A stretch of DNA of 64,000 nt, from contig QLIY01000102.1 of NCBI GenBank assembly GCA_003260075.1, positions 124,001 to 188,000 on the forward strand, given 5' to 3'. Numbering within the stretch: position 1 is the stretch's first letter; each line of letters starts with the position of its first letter. The notes below the pieces were generated by a model. It did no database searches. It was not told the origin of the DNA and saw only the letters and a list, made by a program, of their open reading frames with translations. Source of the DNA: Phallusia mammillata (taxonomy: Eukaryota; Chordata; Ascidiacea; Phlebobranchia; Ascidiidae). Positions 24,827 to 36,900 of this stretch are shown one piece after another. The translations under genes were made by a program, and so were the position numbers.

Positions 24827-24937
24827 TCTAGTACTGAACAGAATTTTATAGGTCACATGATATATTTTTATGCAATACTTCTTCCCCCTCACACAGTACT
24901 TGGCTTCAAAGACTTGAAATGAAGCAAAATTTACACC

Positions 24938-24943
24938 AATAAA
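24938..24943 (+). terminator. Polyadenylation signal AATAAA of the TMED gene
   Basis: It lies 112 nt after the stop codon on the coding strand. Confidence 0.6.
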
Positions 24944-26133
24944 GTTACACACATAAATAATGCAGTTAATTTAAGATGGTTAATTTTTAACCAGCATGCA
25001 GTATTGGCAGAGCATTTGATGTACCCTTCTAAACATTGTAGCAAAATTCGAATAGTGACGCACTTTGTTGTTTGCCGAAACATTGAATATGAATAAACGT
25101 ATTTACTATATTTTTATTGTTGTCAACCTTTTGCTGGCATGTAGTGCAGATCGAGGCGTGATGCCCTCATGAGGATGTCCGTTATAGCACGTTATTTCAT
25201 CTCAAGCTCTTCCTCTATAAGCAAATAGTAGCAGTCACATTTGCGGATGTGACGTAACAGTGGCTGAAACCTGTCCGTCAAACGTCATTACCCCCCCCCC
25301 GCAAATAGTAGCAGTCACATTTGCGGATGTGACGTAACAGTGGCTGAAGTTACCAAACCTGTCCGTCAAACGTCATTTGCAATAGTTTACCAACCCTTTT
25401 TGTTAAAGAGTAGTGATTTTCTGCCTCTTTCACCTGTGACAAAACATTTAAAAAGACTGCATCCCACCAAGAATCTCGCATTTTGTTGCCGGTCGTATTA
25501 ATTTTTCTACCGTAGTTCTTTTTTTCACGCTTCCCAGATTTGTACATGAATATGCCAATTGACATTTGTTTATTGCAGGATCTTTCCCGCGACTAGTAGG
25601 CATCATATAATTTGTTTCGACATGAATTGGCCAATAGAGCTTATAATTAGAGTGAGTTAAGTTCTTTTTTTCTATTTTTTTTATTATTTGTTTAACCCTC
25701 ACACTTTTGACCAAAAACGGGAAAAAAGAGTCATACCGAAAAAAAAATTAGTTCACCGGTTATTTGACACATATTTTCTACCAGTGTAAAGTTGCACTAA
25801 AAGTACTACAGTACACTAAAAGATTTTTTGTTAAAAAACATTTTTTTTCTATTGTTTCGCCGACACGAACTGACGCTTCCAATTTTTTTTCGCTTTATTG
25901 CTCCAAAACAATAGTCGGGTGGACAAAAAGTTTCTCAAAAACGAATATTCTATGCATAGTTTTGCGTCACAAGAACGAAAAAAGATGTCAAACGCATGGG
26001 TGTCTTGAGCAAACATATTCTTGATACTTTTAATTGTTACTAAAGGCGCCAAAATTTATTCGGAATTTAGTGTATTTCCACTGACAAACAATTCAACAAA
26101 GAATGCAGATACTTCTAGCAAAGCCACAAAAAA

Positions 26134-26935
26134 CATGGGTACGGTGCGTTGTGGGATAGCACGATGAACGATGTATCGTATCATGATAAGACACAAAGTT
26201 TTTTATGAAAAAATAGGAATGTTTATTTCTTTTGCTGCACAAGTGTTTTAACATAGATTAGGCTAATCTACCAAAGCTTCGGTATGCCAATTTCTTAGGC
26301 CAAAAACGATGTAACAAAGGTCCCACTTTGCCAAGTGATTTGTTTCGATAGAGCTAAATCCTAGTTTTAAGTAATAAACCACCCAATGCTACATGTACCC
26401 CCTACACTAGAAAGGTCAAAACCAAGATCAGCCCAGTCAGAGTTGCAAGCGGGCCCGAACCCGATAGTATAAGTCCGAACCCGAAACGTTTTTGAGAAGT
26501 CCGTTTAGGCCCGAAATTTTGATTGACAGGCCTATCCACGNATGGGTACGGTGCGTTGTGGGATAGCACGATGAACGATGCATCGTATCATGATAAGACA
26601 CAAAGTTTTTTTGAAAAAATAGGAATGTTTATTTCTTTTGCTGCACAAGTGTTTTAACATGGATTAGGCTAATCTACCAAAGCTTCGGTATGCCAGATTT
26701 CTTAGGCCAAAAGCGATGTAACAAAGGTCCCACTTTGCCAAATGATTTGTTTCGATAGAGCTAATTTTTAAGTAATAAACCACCCAATGCTACATGTACC
26801 CCCTACACTAGAAAGGTCAAAACCAAGATCAGCCCAGTCAGAGTTGCAAGCGGGCCCGAAATCTGAGCCCGAACCCGAAACGTTTTTGAGAAGTCCGTTT
26901 AGGCCCGAAATTTTGATTGACAGGCCTATCCACGA
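26134..26935. repeat. About 400-bp allelic duplication joined by a single N
   Basis: 26134-26540 and 26542-26935 both run from atgggtacggtgcgttgtgg to aggcctatccacg with small differences; position 26541 is N. This is the overlap of two unmerged contig ends. Confidence 0.85.
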
Positions 26936-27482
26936 AAGCCTTGCCGCAAAGGATAAGAAAGAAAACAAGGGAAAGACAACAAACACAATGAACAATAGTA
27001 GACAATGAGGTAAACAATACGTTTTAGGTAGGGTGCACATTAGGTCAAAACCAACAACTCAAATATAATGGACTAAACTTCGGTCAATTATATATCTTCC
27101 ATAAACTTCTTTTCTTCCGCAAATGAACATTAGAATATGACCCTTAGGCTGTGAAATCAATAACTACTCCAGCTTTACATCCTTTACAGGTGACTGATAG
27201 GTCGTTAAGGTTAAGGTAACGAGAAAGAATGATAGTTTAAATGTGACCTTGTGCATGGGTGATGGATGGTTAGTGCTCAACTGGGTCTACCACATATACA
27301 TCTCCTTCTTAGACCATTAGGCAAAGTAGGCACATGCCTACAGGCCAGTCAAAAATCCAGGCAACTTTAAGTGATTTGGCAACACTGATAATTTTATTTT
27401 TTTAGTTGGCAACCCTGATTTTCAGGCCACTTATAAAATGTGCCTACTGGCCAGCAGACCCTTAATCCGGCACTGTATAAAC

Positions 27483-27765
27483 CAGGGGTCGGCAACCTTT
27501 TAGGCGACGCGTGCCAATTTACTTGTTATTTCCATGTGTTAATGACCTCGCGTGCCAACGTTTTTCTAAAAAATAGTGGTTTGTGCCAGCAGATATCAAC
27601 AAATAAAGGTAAAGTGTTTTGTGCATAAGACTGATTTTTAAGACAATGACATAGTAAAAACGTAAACAAGCAATGTAACAGGTTAAATTGTTACTTCAAT
27701 ATCAAGACTCAACTCGGTTGGCGTGCCATGAGAACCACCTCCGTGCCAGGGATTGCCGACCCCTG
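27483..27765. mobile_element. Short hAT-like element with perfect 8-bp duplication
   Basis: Ends CAGGGGTCGGCAACC and GGATTGCCGACCCCTG are inverted repeats. gtataaac flanks it at 27475-27482 and 27766-27773. It was inserted at the terminus of an older element that ends cttaatccggcactg at 27475. Confidence 0.9.
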
Positions 27766-27884
27766 GTATAAACCGTGTTGACTGCAAGGACAATTATTAT
27801 TATTATAGTTTCCCGCGTTCTATGAGCACATTGGGCGGCAAGATTGTTCCACTTTTTTCTGTCTTTTGCGATGGCCTCTATTTT

Positions 27885-29105
27885 AGGGTTGCCATATTTG
27901 AAGATACACAATCCCTGACAAATTTGTCTCAGTTGCGTTAACGTTTTTTGCGATCCAAACACTTCTATCAGGGAATAAATTAGGAATATTGGAAAGTCAC
28001 ACGGACGGCGACACGAGAAAACGTTAGATACGATACTCTAATCCAGTGGTTCTAAATCTTTTTGCCTTTGTGGACCCTTGCAGATGCTGTAAGCTATAGT
28101 TGCGGACCCCTTTGAAGGCTTAGGTATTTTTTTATTTTTTTATGTAGCAACCAATGAATGGTGCATAAAATGCAACAACGTTTGGCTCAGGACCAAAATT
28201 CCAATACTTTTGTTTGGATTGGGACATTACATCGGGAATCAGCAAGAAAGACACATTGCATTGTGATGTGACGTTGTTTGCCACTGACGATTTACATCAG
28301 TTACATATCACAACGGGGTTAAATGTCATAATGCATTTCGGTTTGTCGCCTATAAAGAACGTTTTCAAACAAGTTACACGCTATTTTGAGATGCCGAAGC
28401 GTTTTTTTTTTTAATTTGTGATTTATTAAACTCGTTTGCGCGAATCATGAAGTTGTCGCGGACTCCTGAAAACGCTTTGCGGGGCCCCGGTTGAGAACCA
28501 CTGCTGTAATTATTGTCAATTAATTTTCTACGTTAGGCTTCTGTTTAGTTGACTACATGAGGCTTAGCTTGTCTCACTATCCTTGAAACAAAAAGCACAT
28601 ATTTTAGGGGTCGCCAACCACTCTAAGAGTCATTCGGACCAATTTTACATGGTAAAAAAACACTGGGGGCCACAAAGACCTTTAAAAATTCGAATAAAAT
28701 GCCACTGTAAAAAGGTTTTTATGTCTGACGACATTCGACTTCTTGTTGTTAGTTAGTTCCTTGCATATTAGATACACTTGGCAAACCATTTTCGTCAGCA
28801 GGAAAAACAAATGAAACTTTCTACGTAGCATTGAATGCTGTGTTTTCTTCAGATTCAGACGCGATTTTTGTGTATTTAACGCATTTTGTTAGAGAACACA
28901 CACTGCTGCAAAACGAAACACGAACCGTGTGCGTTAACCAGCGCGCCGCCAGTTTACCTCTTTACGCTTCATGGTGTAAATACGCATTTTTTTTCTTAAA
29001 TTCCGGACTTTTAGGTACAATTTAACATTTCTCCCTGACGCAGATTTAAACACTAAATTCCCTGACATGTCAGGAAAAATCCTGACGTGTGGCAACCCTA
29101 TTTTA
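27885..29105. mobile_element. Possible older composite element with AGGGTTGCCA ends
   Basis: AGGGTTGCCA near 27888 and TGGCAACCCT near 29100 form inverted ends next to cctgaca/tgtcagg words. A possible 5-bp duplication atttt is present. It encloses the hAT-like element 28043-28503. Evidence is limited to the termini. Confidence 0.4.
28043..28503. mobile_element. hAT-like element, degenerate left end
   Basis: CAGTGGTTCTAAATC at the left and GGTTGAGAACCACTG at the right. Flanks ctctaatc and ctgtaatt match at 6 of 8. It is the same terminal family as 16548-17028. Confidence 0.75.
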
Positions 29106-29502
29106 CTTCATGTTTAACAATAGATATGCTTAAATGTTATCCTTTAATTTTTCCCGTTTAGTCCATACGGAACGATCGAAATATCGTTATTTTTTATTCC
29201 GTCATTTCGCCCTGGCATTTTAACATGAAAAAGATGCTTGAAATTTCGTCTCGTTGCACCACAATAATTTAAAAGTTCCGACGAGGTTATCTTCTGCTAT
29301 GATGACAAAAGGTTCTATGTGACGGAATAACCATCCGACAATGTTTTTTCTGTGTTGCAACTTCCTTTCTTTGCTTGATTCGGCCTTCCATTTTTGATGC
29401 AAATATTCTCCTTCGACAAAAGGCAATTAAAACCGTTAACCTTATTTATACAGTATTGTATTTCAGCTGAAAACAACTAAGCGGGTAAATATCCATCTAT
29501 GC

Positions 29503-29945
29503 CAGGGGTGCAAAACCTTTTCGCTGTGACGGCCTCATCACATATCCTTATTTTACCAACGGTCGCCCAGCGTGCCCATGTTTATCGTTGTATATCAAGG
29601 ATGTAAAGATGTAGGATTTGTCTGATAATGTCCCACCTACTGGTACCTAAAATTGCAGATCGATTTTTACTTTATCCATTGATCTTTAGCTGAAAGATTT
29701 GGCAATCTGTCTCGACTGTCTGTGACGTTTCTTTCTGTTTTGTTACGTTGTTTGTTGGCTTGTTTATTTAATTGTATGCACATAATAGACCTACAATAAG
29801 TCTGGCGCACATGGCTACTAGGTCGACATTATATAACTTGAATTTAGAGTACAAATAAAGCTATCTGAACAAAATGCTTTTTCAGACACTATCAAAAGAC
29901 TGTGTGTTGATCCGGTCCATGGGACATATGTTGTTGACCCCTAGC
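29503..29945. mobile_element. Possible decayed hAT-like element
   Basis: Starts CAGGGGTGCAAAACC and ends near gttgttgacccctag, imperfect inverted ends. No convincing target duplication is seen. Confidence 0.3.
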
Positions 29946-30977
29946 TTACCCAAACTCAGTTCGTTGTTTATAAAAATATAGATATATATGGCTTGTTTAT
30001 GAAAAATTGCACAATTTTCTGAACAAAATTCCGGATTGTCTTGTTAACCCTAACAGAAACTAAAACTGCAACACAAAGAACACTGTCTGTCATGAACCTG
30101 TACACTACCACAAAAAACGTTCTATGCTTCAATGTATTGAAATTGTACCAAAATATGCAATACAAGTATGGCAGTATTACAGCACCAATCCAGGCACTTG
30201 AGCACCTCCATACCAGAATTCCACGCTTATCCTTGTCGCATTCATTCACCACCGATCAGCTGAAAATCTCGCGTCCACCGCTTGTGGTACATCATAGGTG
30301 TAAAAGCGTAAAGAGAACATGGGAAGAAACGCAAGTGAACTTGGCAAAGCAGCAGTGTACGTCATTATAAAAACGCCTGTGGTTTTGTCCGTTGCAATAA
30401 AAGCAAATTAAACACTCGCCAATGTTGCTTATCAAGATTAGGACTGTTTCGGAAAGCAGTTCGAATTATTGTGGTCAACGCGAGTAAGTTGATTTGCACA
30501 AATGATATTCAAGGCGAAAATAAGAAGCAGTACCAAGACGAAACGAATAGTGTGTGTGTGTCGTTAGCAGTGGTTTATATGCATGTTGAGCGTCCATTAA
30601 AGTTATCCACCGTTAATTTATCAGAGCACTAATGCGAGGAGATGAAAAGTGGATTCGTTTCGGAGAATGACAAAGGTCAGCACAAAAAGCGGTCGCGAGG
30701 TCGTCGCGTAAGTTGAAAAGGTCACTAGAAAAATAGATGGGCCAATCTGGTTCAACCCAGGTATCACAGTGCTTGGTGGTCTGATGTACGGAGGTTTGTT
30801 GCAACAATCACTTGCTGTATATGCTACTACCGATCAGATGTCCTCCAAGTTGATCAAATCTTTTTCAGGCTGAAATCAGGATTTTTTGTGTGTTACAAAT
30901 TTACGAAAACATTCGGGTACACTTGAGTGTTTAAAAAATCTCTCACATACTGTGAAAAATATAAAAGCCCAGGCCTA

Positions 30978-33900
30978 TTAAAATGGATATCTTGAGCCCC
31001 TGGTTACCTGAGGGTAGCCTTTGACGGCCTCCTTTAAATTTGAGATCCAAACTCGCGTCACATCTCTGGAGTCGCATTGAAACCTGTACATGTTTCCGCT
31101 ATCGGGGTTGGAGAGCTGAAAGCTGTTGGTGTCGTGCGTTTCCAGCAGCATCCAATTTTTGATAGACACCGCTTTTGTTGGGCGGGCTTTAAACTGTGCC
31201 ACAAAAAAATGTTTTGATTGCAGAGAAAAACTAGAAACAAGTATTGATTATGGACTTTACACTATAGATTGCGTTTTTTGGGGGGTAAATTCTGAAAACA
31301 TATTTTTTACGTTTTTGGCCTGTGGATTACCCTTTTGATAAACCTCGGTCAAAAGTTACAGAGTTACCTTCCTAAAAACGGCCCATAAAAACCATTTAAC
31401 AAAAACTGATGCAGAATTTAATAATCCGTGCATAAAGGTGGCCCAAAGGTTACACAAAGGTGTTAATCGGCCCCACAATTTCGATCAAATATACGTACAT
31501 TATGTCTCTCCTGAGCACGAAGGCTCTTCGCTGAATAATACACGAGCTGGGTTCCACATAAACAAACCCAGTACTTCGTCCACGGTGACATCTGAAAATT
31601 AAAACGATTTATTATCGACGCCTTGGGAAGAAATTGATTTCTTGAGTTTTAACTTACTGCGGGTTTTCTTCCGTGTTTGGCTACACATTTCCTCCGTAAC
31701 ACTCCCTCAAAATTGCAGGTCTGAAATTCCATTGACATGTCGGAAGGTCTGCCAAAGGTGAATGCCAGTCAGTGAAAAGATGTTATTAAGCATTCTACCA
31801 CATTTCGGCAACATTTTTAGCACCATAAATTACGGCCGGGTAAAACGTTTTGTTGCCCGCAATTGAGCTGAAATAATACCAAAAATTACATTTGACACAG
31901 CCGTACTATTCTTATTTGGGCCAGAACAGGCGACTGACTCTATAGTACAGGGGTGGCCAACCCGCGGCTCTTCGCCTGATTTTATGCGGCTCTTACGTCG
32001 TTGTCGAAGTTTGGGGGCACTGTGTATATTTTGGTTAGTATGTAGCGATATGGTACAAAAATCGTTAAATGTAAAGTAAAGCTTTAACAATTTTGCTTTT
32101 AAACAAACTTATTATCGGTATGGCCACAGACCATGCCTTAAAACCGCAACCTTATGTGGCAATAATGCCTTGATTATGATGGCATATATTCAATTGTTGA
32201 ACAATGAATGCTTGCTCATTGTTGCGTACAATGCAAATGAGACACAAAGCAACAGCATTATTTACAACAAATGCGTTCCAAAATAAATAATGCTTCAATC
32301 CGTTGTTTTTCAGGTTATGACGAACGTTATATTTTATGGGCAGTTTCTCTTCGGTTTGAATTGAGCGATTGTTGGTGGTGAATGCATTAGTGACGTCGCA
32401 ATGAATTTAGTTTCGCCACTTGGCATTTTTGTAAAACTCGGCGCCTAAGTTTAGGGCGCATGCGCGTTAGATGAAAATACGCAAAGTTTCTCAGCAGGGA
32501 AGATCTTTTGAGTAAACAATTTTTGTTAAGTTAGCCTTTAAAATGGGAGAGAAATAAGGTCTTAGTAATTCATCAGACATAAATCTCACCGCACGTTATT
32601 GATAGAATGAGAAAAAAGCGCATATTTTAATTCATATGTTTTTGCTTGTGGGTGTTGTTGAAATGGGAGTTTTGTGTGAATAACAGTGCAAACCATTTAT
32701 TGTTGAAAATTACTGGCACGCGGTCTGTACAAGTCAAATTGTGTCGTTAATATGTTGGTGTGCGACATTTAGAATAAATCTGGCTAAGTACAGGTCTCTG
32801 TGTGTGAGGAAGGGACGAGGCAACGAACATGTGTGCCCGTGTGCATAATGTGGCTCTTTGTGGAAACACAGTAAAGAATGTGGCTCTTAGGCTTTGACCG
32901 GTTGGCCACCCCTGCTATAGTATATCTAACAAAGTAGCAACTATCTAACCGTCTGTGCAGGAAACTTGCTCTGTCGTTGTTCTTTTCCAGCATTGTGCAG
33001 CCTCCGTACTCTGTGTGCTTGACCACCTGTTGTCTGCCTTTCGGACCAAACGAAACTGACTGCGAACTTTGAGAGAGCTTCGGCGAAACGAAATATTGTC
33101 GAAAATATTTGTTCTCGTCCACCGGGTTTCTAGGCTGAAACATCGCTTCGTCTGACTTCAATTGCCTCGAGAAAACCTCTACTGAATCTGTTTCTACTCC
33201 CGACAGTAAATGAGCGGTCTCACTATCAATGTTTTCGACTCGACTCCGCTGAGAGTCGTCTTTGAATTCCTCCCACGATGAGGTGGGAATATCAGTTGAG
33301 CTCGTCGAGAGTCTGCGACTTTCTGTAGCTTCGTGTATTGTGTGACAGTGACTAGCTGCCACGCACTTTCTCATCGGTATAGTCTTACTTTTATTGCTGA
33401 AAACTCGCATGGCCCGAAACCTAAACTTGCCACGGTTGCCGTAGTAGTGCCTGCACCAAGCCGTGTTCCAACCAAACCTAAACTTGCATAAGTTAGTACT
33501 TGACTAAAGGGATGGTTGACAAATTTTGTATGTTTATATATGAATGAAAAGCGTGTTTTTAAAAACCTTATTGCAAGCCTATTTTACAGTCACAAAAAGT
33601 GTTAAAACATAGAATATCTTGGGTGTTGAGCTTTGTAGATAAGTTTACCTTTCGCTTGACCATGACATATCGTCATGTTCGCTGAACTCGGAACCGGAAT
33701 TAGACCGACTACTTCCGATCGAGCTGTTGTTTCCACCTGTCACCGACATCCGAGTATTGGACGATGACGATGAGGCGAGTGATGACGGCATTGCGATGAT
33801 GCTGTCATCAAGTAGTGACGTAGTAACCGACATGGGCGTCGTTGCGGGAAGAGGCGCCCTTGGAAGACTTCCACTGCGAGAAACAATCAAGAAACAATGC

Positions 33901-36900
33901 GATAAAACTGGAAATTGTGTATTAACATAAAGTTCCGCCCGCCTCTTCGGTTTCGTTTGGCAGAACAGGTACATATCTGTAGTTGTTTTGAAATATACCT
34001 CTGTAAGTAATGCGTTATTACTATACAATTTTTCCTAAAATCCTGACAAAATTAGATTAATCAGTGTTAAGTTTATAGAGCTTTTCTGGCAATTGTAGTT
34101 TTATTCCGACGTTTCGGCGACCAATACAGGCCACCNGTATATCTAACAAAGTAGCAACTATCTAACCGTCTGTGCAGGAAACTTGCTCTGTCGTTGTTCT
34201 TTTCCAGCATTGTGCAGCCTCCGTACTCTGTGTGCTTGACCACCTGTTGTCTGCCTTTCGGACCAAACGAAACTGACTGCGAACTTTGAGAGAGCTTCGG
34301 CGAAACGAAATATTGTCGAAAATATTTGTTCTCGTCCACCGGGTTTCTAGGCTGAAACATCGCTTCGTCTGACTTCAATTGCCTCGAGAAAACCTCTACT
34401 GAATCTGTTTCTACTCCCGACAGTAAATGAGCGGTCTCACTATCAATGTTTTCGACTCGACTCCGCTGAGAGTCGTCTTTGAATGCCTCCCACGATGAGG
34501 TGGGAATATCAGTTGAGCTCGTCGAGAGTCTGCGACTTTCTGTAGCTTCGTGTATTGTGTGACAGTGACTAGCTGCCACGCACTTTCTCATCGGTATAGT
34601 CTTACTTTTATTGCTGAAAACTCGCATGGCCCGAAACCTAAACTTGCCACGGTTGCCGTAGTAGTGCCTGCACCAAGCCGTGTTCCAACCAAACCTAAAC
34701 TTGCATAAGTTAGTACTTGACTAAAGGGATGGTTGACAAATTTTGTATGTTTATATATGAATGAAAAGCGTGTTTTTAAAAACCTTATTGCAAGCCTATT
34801 TTACAGTCACAAAAAGTGTTAAAACATAGAATATCTTGGGTGTTGAGCTTTGTAGATAAGTTTGGGGGGGGGGGTTACTACTTGACTAAAGGGATGGTTG
34901 ATAAATTTTGTATGTTTATGTATGAATGAAAAGCGTGTTTTTAAAAACCTTATGGCAAGCCTATTTTACAGTCACAAAACGTGTTAAAACATAGAATATC
35001 TTGGGTGTTGAGCTTTGTAGATAAGTTTACCTTTCGCTTGACCATGACATATCGTCATGTTCGCTGAACTCGGAACCGGAATTAGACCGACTACTTCCGA
35101 TCGAGCTGTTGTTTCCACCTGTCACCGACATCCGAGTATTGGACGACGACGATGAGGCGAGTGATGACGGCATTGCGATGATGCTGTCATCAAGTAGTGA
35201 CGTAGTAACCGACATGGGCGTCGTTGCAGGAAGTGGCGCCCTAGGAAGACTTCCACTGCGAAAAACAATTAAGAAACAATGCGATAAAACTGGAAGTTGT
35301 GTATTAACATAAAGTTCCGCCCGCCTCTTCCAGGTCGTTTGGCAGAACAGGTACATATCTGTAGTTGTTTTGAAATATACCTATGTAATTAATCCGTTAT
35401 TACTATATAATTTTTCCTAAAATCCTGACAAAATTAGATTAAACAGTGTTAAGTTTATAGAGCTCTCCTGGCAATTGTAGTTTTATTCCGACGTTTCGGC
35501 GACCAATACAGGCCACCTTCATAGATTGTCTTCGAGTTTTGACTAAAACAGTATTTAGTACCCACTGGTCACCAATATACAGTATCTTTTGCACCACTTG
35601 TTAGACCATACAATGAAATTCATATGTACAGCTTGCTAGCTCTGAACGTTTACACACTGCACCTTAATAGGTTTTCGGTTAGAAAAAGCTTAAAACAAAG
35701 TTCATCTTGATGCTCAACTGAGCTAACATGCAGCAAACAGCACGTGGACAAAACATACGGACAGAGCACAAGGCAGTCAAATGATAAACATAACAAACCT
35801 GCTATGAACCCTGGGGGGTGTATAACGGGTGGGGGATATGTACCATACTGTACCATCTCTTTCTTTCGATCTGCCATAGATTGTGCGTCTGTTGTCACCA
35901 CAACGAAATAATTGAAAATAAAATGAAAACAAAACATGCGTTGGTTTTTCACTTGTTTAGAACCAAATAATTTAATATTGGTGTAAACGAATTACTTTTT
36001 CAAGTTTAATTTTTTTTGCACTGATTATTAAAACGTTGAGTACTGAAACATACAAGCTGATAACGAATTAAACAGTGGATAACAAAACAACAACCAAAAA
36101 CACAGGCAAATCAATCATGCAAATTTGAAAATAGAACTTAAAACCTTATTTAAAATCAAGTAACAAAATCGTGAGAAAACAGAAAACTCAAGTAAAAGAA
36201 AATAATTCCAGGGTCATGCAGTAAAGGCATACACGTAACTCAAAAAATCAATTATTCCGTTTACAGTGGTAGTAAATTTTGGGGGTCTTTCAATTTGTAA
36301 ATAGATCTGTTTCAAACATTCTTTCCCAAGTTACGGCACACACCTCATGTTGTCAGTAAAAACGCGACACTGGCACTCCAATAAAGATATGGTACAGTAT
36401 AGGTTGGTTAGGTATAGGTAACAGAGTAAGCATGCGGTTTCCTACGACAAGGTTAGCACATTAGCACCCCACCAGCGACTCAAGCCGCCAAGAAGCTAAA
36501 TAATTAGTCCTCTATCAAGCATCAGGCTTAGTTGACACACTACACACCTTTTGTGAATTTTGGAATTCTCAGACTTGGGTCGTGAAGCGGAACCACTGGA
36601 AAACGCGAACTCTTTTCCTAAACTGCGTGATTTTCGGTGTCCGGGTACGAACCGCTGTTGGGCCGGTGGCGTCTGACACACGTGACGATTGAGCACGTGA
36701 TCAACTTTGTGCGGGGTTTTTCCTGAAAAATATATTCGTTTAAGTTAAAAGTGCTTTTAAAGAATCTTTAAATGTGTACAAATAGTTTGATGCAGATTGT
36801 TTTTGCGACGGACAAGCCTGCAACGTGCGTTAAAAATGCCCATTTTTCATTTACAGTTTACTTCGAAATAAGTAAAGTTGAGTAGAGCGACATAATTTTG

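Larger units (their letters stand above)
24827..30977. other. Gene-poor, transposon-rich region between TMED and RALGPS 3' end
   Basis: No exon recognised on either strand. It holds a spacer-joined allelic pair (25219-25377, ten C at 25291-25300), a contig join at 26541, and several hAT-like elements listed separately. 30000-30970 shows nothing I can name. Confidence 0.6.

Noticed and set aside
32784-33410. 208-aa minus ORF as a stand-alone protein starting MRVFSNKS
   Set aside because: The frame continues upstream to an acceptor at 33450 and joins RALGPS exons on both sides; it is an internal exon, and the part beyond 32950 is intron.
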